From the NCBI RefSeq assembly GCF_947179515.1, contig NC_067485.1, positions 73,293,646-73,357,645 of the forward strand: 64,000 nucleotides of DNA. Direction: 5' to 3'. Shown one piece after another: positions 10,722 through 21,374 of this stretch. Source of the DNA: Apodemus sylvaticus. Its lineage: Eukaryota; Chordata; Mammalia; Rodentia; Muridae. Position 1 is the stretch's first letter. Every line of letters begins with the position of its first letter. The notes below the pieces were generated by a model. That model was given only the letters and a program-made list of their open reading frames with translations. It searched no databases and had not been told where the DNA came from. Both the position numbers and the translations under genes were made by a program.

Positions 10722-12127
10722 GAGATTTGGTCTCATAGTTTACTGTAGTTAACTCCTTCTCTCTGACACTTGGGCTCCCTCTCAATTCCCCTGTGCCAGA
10801 TTTCCATCCCTAAGGAGCCAAGGAGGTGGACTGTGGGGCTCCAGAAGAGCAACTGAGGGGCGGGGGAGTTGGGCGTGGCTTTGGGAGGCATGTCCGAGTG
10901 GGCGTGGTCTGGGAAATTCACCTGCTAGAACAGGAGAGGGCACTGTGGTCAGCTGAGCAGGCCCTGGAGGGTGGAGAGGCTGGGCCTCACCTTCCAGCTG
11001 CCCAGTCACCAACCCTGGCTGTTCACTAACTGGCATCTGCATCCAGACCTTTGGGACAAAATGCCAAGGAAGCAGTGACCTGAGAGGAATGGTTTGCCTG
11101 TATCTGATGAGCTGGGCCAGGGGTGGCAGACACTGGCTGAGCGCAGCAGCGCACTCCACTCCACCCTGGCAGCGGTTCTCCCTGTCACCATCTCCAGGAG
11201 CCTGCCACAAGAAGGGTGGTGAAGCTGGGGTGGCCCTCCTGTAGGAAGGCTGTCCTAGGAAGGCTTCTGAGGCCCAGGCACACCCTGACCTGGGATCACA
11301 GGGCAGCAGGGATGGAGGTGGGGTGGGGAGTGACTGCCAACCCCAGAGGACACCCCTGTTTTACCAGGATAGTAAAAGACAGGCTCAGCTGGCCTCTGGT
11401 GACCTCCAGTTCAAGTCACCAAGGTGGTTTGAAGGTGATGTCCCAGGTTGTGATTAAGCAAGCAGTCAGTTCATTTTAAGGAGGAAGTGGTTAAGATACT
11501 GTCTGAAGAAATGAAGGTACACTGAATGAGGTCACCCAGGAACAGTGAAGAATAGAGAAACCCCTTGCCAAAGTGACAGGCTTACAAAATGGAACATAAA
11601 CTGTTGTATCTGAGTGTGCTATATCCATGCATGTATATACTCTTGTGTGTGTGTTGGGGGGGGGGGGTGTCACAGAGAGACACTGGGGCTGGCGGGCTGG
11701 GGCTGGAATGTGAGATAAAGAGAATGAGTTTTAAAAAGCTGAGAAGTTTGAAAGAGTTGTTTTTGCCACAGGCAAAGTGTAAATTGGAGGCAGTAAACAA
11801 GCCTCAGAGGAAACTGAAACCCAGCCCCTGCTCTGCACTGCCTGAAGTCCTGTGTAGAAAAGCATACCAGAAGTATTTAAGGTTGAAATGGCAAATCTTA
11901 TGGAGAACAGCAAGACAAACAAACAAGGCAGTACTGGGTCACTTGTGCTTTCAGAACTGAATCCAAACCCTTTACTCCAAAGCAGCCACTTTGCTCTTTT
12001 GTGGGAAGGAAGTTAGGAGCCCATCGCCCCAGGCAGATGATAATGGGGTAGATCTGGACAGAGCAGAGGCCACTGCCAGAGACTGCCTTGGATTTGATTG
12101 CACAGAGGAGGTTTCACTGTGGATCCT
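10722..12127. repeat. ~1.4-kb GC-rich repeat, copy A
   Basis: Aligns along its whole length, in the same orientation, with 16518-17910. Shared landmarks in order: AGTTTACTGTAGTTAACTCC, CCCCTGTGCCAGAT, TGGCTTTGGGAGGCATGTCC, TGGGCGTGGTCTGGGA, CAGGCATCTGCAT-like, GGTTGTGATTAAGCAA, ACTGAATGAGGTCACCCAGG, a long G run near 11657, GCAAATCTTATGGAGAAC, and GATTTGATTGCACAG. Substitutions and small indels separate the copies, and no long frame is conserved. The G/C-box-rich left part (two GGGCGTGG motifs near 10873 and 10900) looks promoter-like. I cannot name the family; an unusual LTR, an L1 5' UTR type or a segmental duplication are all possible. Confidence 0.85.
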
Positions 12128-12657
12128 GTGCATAGTTGATCTGTTTACATTGAGCCAGTTTGAGCAGTACTTTATGTGCAACACCATGAAAGTAGCTACA
12201 GTTTTTACAGCTGGCCTATAAATTGTGTATTACTTATGGGGGAGGGGAGGGAGGGAGCGTCTCAGTCTTGAAAGGAGTTGGTTATTACCTCTGCCAGGTT
12301 ATCAATGAACTCCCTCGTTTAAGGAGCTCAGAGTCGTTCTGGCCATGAATTATGCCTAATAATTCCCAGGTCTGCTTTCCTGAAGTTTTGTTATAGAGAC
12401 TTAGCATGTTGATGAATTCTTTGGATTTTCTGGAAAAAATCAAATACCAAAAGTCAAGAAGAGAAATTAAGCCCTTTAGATGTTATTATATGTATCAGTT
12501 CTGTGTGCTTTGTGTCAGTGTTTGTGCATGTGTGCATGTGCCTGTCATGGTGTTCCTGTGGACTGCAAGGGACAGTCTCTGGGAGATCCATGGGTCATCA
12601 GGGTTGCCAGGAAGAGCCTTTACCAACCAGGTCATCTCTCTGACCTGTGAAATCTTT
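12128..12657. other. No gene seen
   Basis: A purine-rich patch (GGGAGGGGAGGGAGGGAG, ~12239) then unclassified sequence and a short GTGTGCATG-rich tract at ~12510-12540. Confidence 0.4.
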
Positions 12658-12815
12658 TTTTGTTTTGATTTGGTTTTGAGAAGGGGTCTCACTATGTCTA
12701 CCTGGCTGGTCTGAAACTCATTTCATAGACCAAGCTGGCCTTGAACTCACAGAGATCTACTTTGCTTCTGCCCCTCGAGAGCTGAGATCAAAGGTGTGTA
12801 CTACCAGCAAGCCTC
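12658..12815 (-). mobile_element. B1 SINE, minus strand
   Basis: Reverse B1: TTTTGAGAAGGGGTCTCACT, CTGGCTGGTCTGAAACTCA, AAGCTGGCCTTGAACTCACA, then GATCAAAGGTGTGTACTACC. One of the better-preserved B1 copies here. Confidence 0.85.
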
Positions 12816-14061
12816 CCAAAATCTTTTTTTTTCTTAAATGCATTTATTAAAGCTTTTCTTGCTTCTGATTTGGCATGTGTATGCTAAAAAAGATAATAAA
12901 ATATAGATATAATCCAAATCCTTTGCAGTGGTAGAGAAAAACATTGACATTGATGTCTCTATAGCTAAGTAAGTCCCCAGAACCTGATTTTATAAAGGAG
13001 TTTTAAAAGATGCCTTCAAGAATCTGGATGTGAACATCATAGAACTGCAGGAAACTCATAACAGTTCTAATGTGTAAGGTTTTTGCTTGCACAGCAGAGA
13101 GCATTTTGCAGGTGTTAGACTTAAGTAGACCTTGGTAAGCTGTGTTTGTCATTTCAACACTTAACCCAGAGGCTGTTGTGTGCCAGTCTCTTGTAAGAAG
13201 AGTACTGAGAGAAAGTTGATGGTAGAAGACTGGCAGTAATTGCTAGGAGAGCTGAGGCACCAAAAATTCAAATGGTTCTTAGGTGTTTGAAAGCATTGCT
13301 TCTCCAAAAAATGTCATCTTTGAGCTGGATTTTGAAATTTTGCTATGGACATGCGCCAGAGCAAGTGAGAGCCACACCTTGTCCAGACAGAGAGCAAGTG
13401 AGAGCCACACCTTGTCCTGCACAGAAGAGGCAAGGACACAGAGGTGAAGAATGCATTGAACTCTGAGCCCTTTGATGTGGTATTTGTGTCTTCCTGACAG
13501 GAGGTGACATGGATGTGTATGGATAAGTAAGCCCAGAACCTGAAAATAAATACAAAATAAGTTACTCTCATAAACCTCAACAGCAGTGAGGTTGAAATGG
13601 GAAGCTTGTAATGCTATTAAAATTCACTCAACAAGGACCTGGTGATTTTTTTCTTGTATGTACCAAAGTACTGGGGACAGAGCAGTAGACAAGATAGGCG
13701 AGAGTTGAACATTGCCAATCATAGGCCAAATAAAAGCCCAATTATCAGCCTTTGAGGATGGAGAGGAGATGGAAGTACTTGGAAGGTAGAAGTGACCGGA
13801 CTTGATGATTCCTTTAGATTTGGAGAAGGGGAATGGAAAGAAGGAAACTGTACTCCCGTGTTCCTGCCTTCAAAACTGGGTTAAGTCTGTATTTTCCACG
13901 TATGGCATGGAGTAGCCTCACTAATAGCATTCCTAGTTAGCAACAGTGATACTTCTTTTGCTCTAGCAGTAAGATGTGTGTGTCTTCCACCTTTCTTTTC
14001 CAAGCAGATAATGAGGTTTTGTCACCTGATCACAGAATCAACTCAACCTCCCATTAATTAC
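12816..14061. other. No gene seen; short direct repeat inside
   Basis: Mostly unclassified, moderately AT-rich DNA. The 27-bp unit AGAGCAAGTGAGAGCCACAC plus CTTGTCC occurs twice, at 13358-13384 and 13391-13417. Confidence 0.45.
13358..13417. repeat. 27-bp near-tandem direct repeat
   Basis: Two identical 27-base units (AGAGCAAGTG...CTTGTCC) separated by six bases. Confidence 0.92.
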
Positions 14062-14247
14062 ATTTATTTATTTATTCTGTCAGTATGGGTGTGAATGCAC
14101 ACAGGGCATACCTGGCACCTATGAGAAGGACTCAGGACAGCTCATAAGAGTCAGTTCTGTCCTTCTGACTGTGGATCCTGGGGATCAAACTGAGGTGATC
14201 AGGTTTGATGTCAAGTGCTTTACCAGTGAGCCATCGCCCTAGCCCAC
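14062..14247 (-). mobile_element. B3/B2-related SINE, minus strand
   Basis: Reverse layout: TTTATTTATTTATT tail at left, GGTGTGAATGCACAC, CTTCTGACTGTGGATCCTGG, and AGTGAGCCATCGCCCTAGCCC (the tRNA-derived head) at right. Confidence 0.75.
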
Positions 14248-14337
14248 TTTAACCTTTGTGAATGGAAACTACAATCTACCATAGCCAGCTATTGGTTCTC
14301 TCTAGGAAACAGGTTTTCATTGTTTAAAACTAATGTA

Positions 14338-14535
14338 CCAGGGATGTAGAGATGGCTCAGCAGTAAAAGAACACTTTCTGCTTTTCCAGAGGGACCTAAG
14401 TTCTGTTGGTCCCAATACCTACTTCAGGCAGCCCCCCTCCAGGGAATCCAGTGCCTCTGGCACCCGAGGGTACCTGCATTTACATTCTCATACCCACAAG
14501 GGAACACACATGCCTTCACATAAATAAAGACTAAA
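14338..14535 (+). mobile_element. B3/B2-related SINE, plus strand
   Basis: Head GATGTAGAGATGGCTCAGCAG, then GGGACCTAAGTTC, CAGGCAGCCCCC, CACACATGCCTTCACAT and an AATAAA tail. It sits about 90 bases from an oppositely oriented relative. Confidence 0.8.
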
Positions 14536-14552
14536 AATGAATATTTTTCATA

Positions 14553-15367
14553 CTTTTTATATATTTATAATTCTTTATTTACATTTCAAATGATTTCCCA
14601 TTTCCTAGATCCCCACTCCCCGAAAGTCCCATAAGCCCTTTTCCCTCCCCCTGTTTCCCAATCCACCCCTTCCTGCTTCCCTGTCCTGGTATTCCACTAC
14701 ACTGCTGCACTGAGCCTTTCCAGGACCAGGGGCCACTTCTCCCTTCTTCTTGGGCATCATTTGATATGTGAATTGTGTCTTGGGTATTCCAAGCTTTTAG
14801 GCTAATATCCACTTATCAGTGAGTGCATATTATGAGTGTTCTTTTGTGATTGGGTTACCTCACTTAGGATGATATTCTCCAGGTCCATCCATTTGTCTAA
14901 GAATTTCATGAATTCATTGTTTTTAATGGCTGAATAGTAGTACTCCATTGTGTATATATACCACATTTTCAGTATCCATTCCTACATTGAGGAAAATCTG
15001 GGTTCTTTCCAGCTTCTGGCTATTATAAATAAGGCTGCTATGGACATAGTGGAGCATGTATCCTTATTACATGCTGGCGATTCCTCTGCTTCAACATCCT
15101 TAGACGTTACAGAAATGCAAATCAATAAAACCCTGAAATTTCACCTCACACCAGTCAGAATGGCTAAGATCAAAAACTCAGGAGAAAACAGGTGCTTGCG
15201 GGGACATGGAGAAAGAGGATGACTTCTCCACTGCTGGTGGGCTGCAAGATGATACAACCACTCTGGAAATCAGTCTAGTGGTTCCTCAGAAAACTGGGCA
15301 TGATACTACCGAAGGACCCCACTATACCATTCCTGGGCAACATCCAGAGGATTCCCTAGCATGTAAA
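14553..15367 (-). mobile_element. L1 3' end with 5' inversion (twin priming)
   Basis: 14553-15089 is L1 on the minus strand: tail and 3' UTR at left, then the ORF2 C-terminus. At ~15089 the orientation flips, and 15090-15367 is L1 on the plus strand covering the ORF2 segment that lies just upstream in a normal element (FHLTPVRMAKIKNSGE to PEDSLAC). Both arms end in the same short L1 segment around GGATTCC...GCATGTAA, so the breakpoint overlaps slightly. This is the standard product of twin-primed reverse transcription. The reading frames are broken. Confidence 0.85.
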
Positions 15368-15909
15368 AATAAATATTAAAAAAAGAAAAAATTAATTTAC
15401 CCTTGCAGGTATTAAACCTGATAATATTTCATGTGTAAATCTGCAAACTCATTTACACCAGGAAAAAAGAACTGAGTTCATTTTTGCATTCAGCATCCAG
15501 TGGATATAAATTGGCATAAGGCAGATAATGCTAGGCAGACAGCCTTCTGGCTGTCAGAGCCATCCTTGTAGTGAAAGAGACAGTGCCTGCTGGGGCGGAA
15601 CTTGGATCATGTGTCCTGTCACTCAAGTGTCTGTGCAACCATGTGTCATGGAAACCACACAGACATTCTTATAGTGGATAAGAAGTCAGAGTGGATTAAG
15701 GCCAACTCAGGAATGAGATTATGCCCATGTCTGTAAGGTCAGGTCATTAATTACTTGACCTCTGCCTAAATACTGGTGTACATAGTTAGGGACTTGGGGA
15801 CCAGATCAAGGGAAGAAAAGCTGGAGATTTCGTGCTTCTGACTTTCTACCTTGCTAGCTCCTGTCTTTCTTGTTAATGAAATCTTGACAAATCCTGTGCT
15901 CAGTGTTAA
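15368..15909. other. No gene seen
   Basis: Unclassified sequence; no exon-like coding stretch. Confidence 0.4.
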
Positions 15910-16022
15910 GTGTCTTTTGTCTGTTTACTCTGAATCTGGATTAGCTATGTACCCCAGGCTGGCCTAGAACTTCTGGCACCTAGAGCTGGGATTATAGGAT
16001 TGCACCATCATGCATGCCTGGA
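15910..16022 (-). mobile_element. B1-like SINE, minus strand
   Basis: GTACCCCAGGCTGGCCTAGA, CACCTAGAGCTGGGATTATA and CACCATCATGCATGCCTGG follow the reverse B1 order. Confidence 0.7.
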
Positions 16023-16049
16023 ATTTTTTGGCTTGCTAGTCTCATGCAA

Positions 16050-16050
<1 letters not shown>

Positions 16051-16097
<47 letters not shown>

Positions 16098-16430
16098 GTG
16101 TGAGTGTGTGTGTGTGTCTGTCTGTCTGTCTCTCTCTGTCTCTGTCTCTCTGTTCTCTGTCTCTCTCTGTCTCTCTGTCTCTCTCTGTCTCTCTGTCTCT
16201 CTCTGTCTCTGTCTCTCTGTCTCTCTCTCTCTGTCTTTCTCTGTCTCTCTGTCTCTCTCTCTCTGTGTCTCTCTCTCCGTTTCTCTCTGTCTCTGTCTCT
16301 CTCTCTCTCTGTCTGTCTCTCTGTCTCTCTCTGTCTCTCTGTCTCTCTCTGTCTCTCTGTCTCTCTGTCTCTCCATCTCTCTCTGTCTCTGTCTCTCTCT
16401 CTCTCTGTCTCTTTCTCTCTCCCTCTCATC
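16051..16430. repeat. ~375-bp TCTC/TCTG/TGTG compound microsatellite
   Basis: A pure (TC)n block, a short (TG)n island at ~16097-16119, then some 300 bases of TCTCTG/TCTCTC variants. The plus strand is almost free of A. Long open frames on both strands are artefacts of this repeat. Confidence 0.97.
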
Positions 16431-16517
16431 TTATACTGTAGAGTTCAATGGTCTGGAACTCACCGCATGTGATTCTGATCTTTCTCTATAGACCAGAGAA
16501 GTCTGGCTTGGCCCATT
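16431..16517 (-). mobile_element. Possible B1 fragment, minus strand
   Basis: ACTGTAGAGTTCAATGGTCT and GGAACTCACC match the fragment at 21085-21115, which also follows a (TC)n tract; probably a shared B1-derived flank. Confidence 0.4.
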
Positions 16518-17910
16518 TGGTCTGATAAATAGTTTACTGTAGTTAACTCCTCCTCTCTGACTCAGGCTCCCTCTCAGTTCCCCTGTGCCAGATCTCTATC
16601 CCTAAAGAATCAAGGAGGTAGACTGTTGAGGGGCGGGGAGTTGGGTGTGGCTTTGGGAGGCATGTCCAGGTGGGCGTGGTCTGGGATATTCCCAGGCTGG
16701 GGCAGAAGAGGGCGCTGTGGTCAGTTGAGCGGCCCTTCTGGTGGGTGGGGAGGCTGCACTTCACCTTCCAGCTGGTCACCACCCCTATCTGGTCCCTGGC
16801 AGGCATCTGCATACAGAGCTTTGGGACAAAACGCCAAAGAAACAGTGACACTAGAAGAGCAGATCCCTGTGGCAGGTGAGCTGGGCCTGGGGTGGCAGGT
16901 GCTGGTTTAGGGTGGTGACTCTCCCCAGCGGACTTCACTCCATCCTGGCAGTGGTTCTCCCTATCCCCATATCAAGGAACCTGCCGTGGGAATGGTGATG
17001 AAGCTGGGCGGCCCTCCTGTAGGGTAACTGTCCTGGGAAGGATTCAGAGGCCTAGGCACATCCTGCCAGGGTTCACAGGGCAGCAGGGATGGATGTTGGG
17101 GTGGGGAGTGGCAGCCAACCCCAGAGAACACCCTTATTTTACCAGGATAGAAAAACACAGGCTTAGCTGGCCTCAGGTGACTTCAAGTTTAAACCACCTA
17201 GGTGGTTGGAAGGTGATGTCCCAGGTTGTGATTAAGCAATCAGTCAGTTCATTTTAAGGAGGAAGTGGTTAAGATACTGTCTCAAGAAATGAAGGTACAC
17301 TGAATGAGGTCACCCAGGAACAGTAAAGTATAGAGAGGTCCCTTGCCAAAGTGACAGGCTTACAGAAGGGAACATAAACTGTTGTGTGTATCTGAGTGTG
17401 CTATATTCATGCATGTATATACACTTGTGTGTGTGTTGGGGGGGGGGGTTACAGAGAGACCGGTGGGCAGGCTGGGGCTGGAATGTGAGATAAAGAGAAT
17501 GAGTTTAAGACAGCTGAGAAGTTTGAAGGAGGTGTTTTTGCCACAGGCAATGTGTAAATTGGAGGCAGTAAACAAGCCTCAGAGGAAACTGAAACCCAGC
17601 CCCTGCTCTGCACTGTCAGAACTCCTGTGTAGGAAAGTATGCCAGAAGTATTTAAGGTTGAAATGGCAAATCTTATGGAGAACATCAGGAAAATCACAAA
17701 AGGCAATACTTGGTCACTTGTGCTTTCAGAACAGAATCCAAAGCTGTCCTTTACTCTAAAGCAGCCACTTTGCTTTTTTGTGGGAGGGAAGTTAGGAGCC
17801 AATTGCCCCAGGGCTGATGATAATGGGGTAGATCTGGACAGAACAGAGGCCACTACTGCCCGAGACTGCCTTGGATTTGATTGCACAGTACAAGTTTCAC
17901 TGTGGATCTT
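16518..17910. repeat. ~1.4-kb GC-rich repeat, copy B
   Basis: Direct-orientation partner of 10722-12127, with the same landmarks in the same order: GTAGTTAACTCC at 16537, TGGCTTTGGGAGGCATGTCC at ~16650, ACTGAATGAGGTCACCCAGG at ~17300, a G run at ~17440, and GATTTGATTGCACAG at ~17875. Homology stops after TTTCACTGTGGATC, where this copy continues into TTTTTAATAAATCTC. A CTCF-like GCAGAAGAGGGCGC lies at 16702-16715. No conserved coding frame was found. Confidence 0.85.
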
Positions 17911-18489
17911 TTTAATAAATCTCTAATAAATCTCTTACTCAAAATGACAAACACAAAACTCTCTTCTGAAACCTTCTTTCTCCTCTCTCTCCTCCCCCCT
18001 TTCTCCTTTTTCCTCTCCTCTCTCCCCTCTCCTTTTTCCTCTCTCTTCTCTAGCTGCAACCCCCAACCAGGTATCTGAAAACCCACCTATCACTATTGCC
18101 TCCAGTAATTGGTTGTAGCCATTTTTATTCAACTAATAGTTTTAAATTAAGGAACAAGGTTTGCATAAGAGAAGCTGGTCCTCCTCAAAATATGCTTGTC
18201 CTGGTGTAACCATGTCTTGGGGTACGGAGTTCAGCATTTGAATACAAGCAACATCAGAGCAACCCACTGCATCCCAAAGGTCTTGGAACCTCTCAATACC
18301 AGCAGCAGATGGGGGATAAAGTACTCAAACACACAAGACTGTGGGGGACCCAACACTCCATAATACCCTGATAGTGATATTTACAGAGTACTGATCTAAC
18401 ATCTAAAACACCAGCTCCTGTTGGGATCTGGCTTTTCAGGAATCCAGTCTTGGTATGTTTGCCTGAGCTACAGGTTGAATCCTTACTCA
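17911..18489. other. Pyrimidine-rich patch and unclassified sequence
   Basis: Roughly 17965-18056 is CTCC/TTTCC-rich. The rest has no gene. Two AATAAATCTC motifs near 17911-17935 could belong to an LTR or polyadenylation region, but I cannot show it. Confidence 0.4.
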
Positions 18490-18837
18490 GAGCCTTTTAC
18501 TAATTGTGATGGTTTGTATATGCTCATCCCAGGGAGTGGCACTATTAGGAGGTGTGGCTTTGTTGGAGTAGGTGTGTCACTGTGGGTGTGGGCTTTAAGA
18601 CCTCATCCTAGCTGCCTGGGAGCCAGTATGCCACTAACAACCTTCAGATGAAGTTGTTCAACTCTCAACTCCTCCTGTACTGTGCCTGCCTGGATGCTAC
18701 CATGCTTCCTCCTTGATGATAAAGGACTGAACATCTGAACCTGTAAGCCAACCTCAATTAAATGCTATCCTTTATAAGAATTGTCTTGGTAATAATGTCT
18801 GTTCACAGCAGCAAAACCCCAACTAAGACAATTGTTG
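18490..18837 (-). mobile_element. Rodent hAT-like repeat, minus relative to 19676 copy
   Basis: Familiar murid strings in order: GTGGCACTATTAGGAGGTGT, AGCTGCCTGGGAGCCAGT, TGCCTGCCTGGATGCTACC, GAACCTGTAAGCCAACC, ending CAAAACCCCAACTAAGAC. The end is the reverse complement of the start of the 19676 element. I recall this family as a non-autonomous rodent hAT-Charlie type (RChARR1-like), but the name is from memory. Confidence 0.6.
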
Positions 18838-19675
18838 CTGAAGCTATACCCTTTACTTCTCTAACAGAGACAATTACCACCATACAGAGTTTCTGGAGAA
18901 AAGAGAGCTACCAACCCGAGGCATATACACAGAGACACTTGTTTAAGTCCGTCTTTTCAATTTCTTTAGAATTGCTGGGCCAGATGCTAACCTGTTTAAG
19001 TTTCAGGAGAGCCTGCAAAATGTAGCTTAAGGCCATTTTCTGGGAACCTGGGAGTTGAGCTGGCCTGAGTTCATCTTCCTGATGAGTATTTAAGGAAAGC
19101 TTGCTTCAAATTTGTCAATATGGTAATGATCTTGTGCTCAGCTGGTGGGATTAGCATCGAGTGGATGCGTGAGCCAGAATCTAATGATGAAGAGTTGGAA
19201 TACTATGTGACAAGGGTGACTTTGGGCTACGAGACCATTGACATTTGCCTTAAAAATTGTATCTGGCCTAATATTCTATTATAGGAATTTTTCAACTACA
19301 TGGCTAAGCTTAGCATGCCTCTAGGCTCTACCAATTTGAAAACTCAGAATTATATGATATCTGAAATCCATCAAAGAGATTTCCTCTCACATTACTGTAT
19401 GTAGCTCACCTCTCCAATGTCCCTACTAACAGAATCAGTAAATTAATTCATTTGTGATTTTTCTTTGTTCTGTGATTATAATGTTATTGGACATTTGTGG
19501 GAGCCCCACCTTGTATGCTACATTTTACTGGGGGAACTGGGATTCCCCTCTTAGTTTTCTTAATCTTGCTAATAAAAGAATTTAAGAATGGATCCAGAAG
19601 AAAGCTTGAGAAGAATTTTATTAGAGTTTAAAAGAAAAACTCCAGGGTAGACAACCTACAAATCTCTACCCCTGT
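18838..19675. other. No gene seen; possible LTR scrap at ~19497-19670
   Basis: Mostly unclassified. TGTGGGAGCCCCACC... followed by AATAAAAG near 19570 resembles an LTR fragment but is too short to call. Confidence 0.35.
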
Positions 19676-20041
19676 GATTCAGTTAGGATTTCATTGCTGT
19701 GAAGAGACACCATGACCACAACAACTCTTCTAGAGGAAAGCATTTCATTGGGGCTGGCTTACAGTTTCAAAGTTTCAGTCCATTATCATCATGGCAGGAA
19801 GCATGGCAGCATCCAGGCAGACACAGTGCTGGAGGAGCTGAGAGTTCTTCATCTTGATCCACGGGCTGCAGGAGACTGTGTCCCACAGTGGGCGAAGCTT
19901 GAGCATATATGACATCATCACCCACCCCCACAGTGACACACTTCCTCCAACAAGGCCACACCTACTCCAGCAAGGCTGCTCATCAAGCATTCAAGCAGAT
20001 GAGTCTATGGTGGCCATTCCTATCAAATCACCACACCCCGC
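19676..20041 (+). mobile_element. Rodent hAT-like repeat, plus strand
   Basis: CATTGCTGTGAAGAGACACC, GGGGCTGGCTTACAGTTTC, CATTATCATCATGGCAGGAA, ACACTTCCTCCAACAAGGCC and ACACCTACTCC in order; a very common murid repeat. Oppositely oriented to the 18490-18837 copy about 840 bases away. Confidence 0.65.
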
Positions 20042-20547
20042 CTGTGACAGAGAACAATGGAGAAAAGGAAGAAAGAAATCCACAGTTTGAAGAGAGTCAA
20101 GGCAAAGACAGACAGCATGGCAAGGCCCATGTGGCAGAAGTGGAGTCTTTGTTGATACCTTCCTGAAGATGAAGGTGCTTTCATAACAGAAGTCTGAAAG
20201 GAGACAGGAAGGAGACAGGAAGCAGGGGCTTGTGGAGGGAGGATGTATAACCACCAACATCACTGTTGAAGTAAACTTAATTCCCCAGGTGCGAGATCCT
20301 GACATCTAAGAGCTTGTTGACTAGAGTAACAGTGTCTCAGTAGGGTGCCTGTTCATATCTGCAAGAGAAGGACCCACTGCAGACACTGTGGCCTGAGGAA
20401 CCACTGAATTCTAACTTTACACTCCACAACTAACTGCACAAAGAACAGGGATTCTGGGAAAGAAAAGCAGATTATTTCATTCGTGAGATAATTATTCCTC
20501 CCATGTATTTAGCATGGCTTGAGGGGAAATCAACCTTCTTGAATGCT
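20042..20547. other. No gene seen
   Basis: Unclassified sequence with a GGAGACAGGAA direct repeat near 20199-20221. A 104-codon minus-strand frame (19991-20305) has no recognisable feature. Confidence 0.4.
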
Positions 20548-20935
20548 GTTCCTTGGTGTCTTTGTTATGCTGCAATACTATTGCTGCAATGACAGAAAGA
20601 AAGTTGGGGAGGAAAAGGTTTATTTGGCTTACACTACTATGTTATAGCCCATCACTAAAGGAAGTCAGGACAGGAACTCAAACAGGGCAGGAACTGGAGG
20701 CAGGAGTTGACACAGAGGATGCCACGGAGGAGTGCTTCATTCTGACTTGCCCCTCATGACTTGCTCAGCCTGCTTTCCTATAGAACCCAGAACCTCCAAC
20801 CCAGGGATGGTCCACTCACCACAGGCTCGTCCATCCCCCATCAATCACTAATCATGAAAATGCCTAACAGCTGGATCTTAGGTAGGTATGTTCTCAGTTG
20901 AGTGCTTTGTCATGATGATGGGCTCTCAAGCATTT
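20548..20935 (-). mobile_element. URR1-like rodent DNA repeat, minus strand
   Basis: Reverse of the family also seen at 40605 and 61553: AGGAAGTCAGGACAGGAACT, TGCTCAGCCTGCTTTCCTAT, CAACCCAGGGATGG, CCCCCATCAATCACTAAT, CTAACAGCTGGATCTTA. Family name from memory. Confidence 0.6.
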
Positions 20936-21057
20936 TTCTGAACATTACCTTAGTCCTGACAGTTTGGAATGATCTATAAGAGACAGTTATTGAAAACCAT
21001 GCTGATTAAGCTAACTAAACTGTTTGATCATTTTATTAATGCCCCAGACCAAGAGCA

Positions 21058-21205
21058 GACTGTCTCTGTCTCTCTCTCTCTCATACTGTAGACTTCAATG
21101 GTCTGGAACTCACCCTGTATCCCATGTTTTAGACAAACTCAAGGTCTTCCTCCTGCTTCAGTTTGCCAATTACTGTGTTATAGCATGAACCACCTTCCCC
21201 TTCTT
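21058..21205 (-). mobile_element. B1-like SINE fragment, minus strand
   Basis: A short (TC)n, then CTTCAATGGTCTGGAACTCA, TCCTCCTGCTTCAG and TAGCATGAACCACC: a degraded reverse B1. Confidence 0.5.
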
Positions 21206-21374
21206 AGTAAATATGTTTGCCTGGAAATGGTACTTCATACCCAGATCAGTTGGATTTTTGTGAGGAATAAAGTCTCCTTTCCAGCTGTAATCTTTGAAGG
21301 TACATAAAAAGATAGATACGTATCTCTGGGTTTCCCCATTTAATGTCATTCAAGAACTTACTACTTCATACATT

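Noticed and set aside
10782..11210. 142-codon minus-strand frame in GC-rich DNA, and the 131-codon frame in the matching copy (16543-16938)
   Set aside because: The two copies align as DNA but the protein frames diverge through indels, so coding is not conserved.
16000..16491. Long open frames on both strands, 113-163 codons, rich in Ser/Leu/Cys or Arg/Glu
   Set aside because: They are translations of the TCTC/TCTG simple repeat; any frame stays open there.
17449..17886. 145-codon minus-strand frame
   Set aside because: In repeat copy B; the corresponding part of copy A is split by stops and frameshifts, with no domain or start context.
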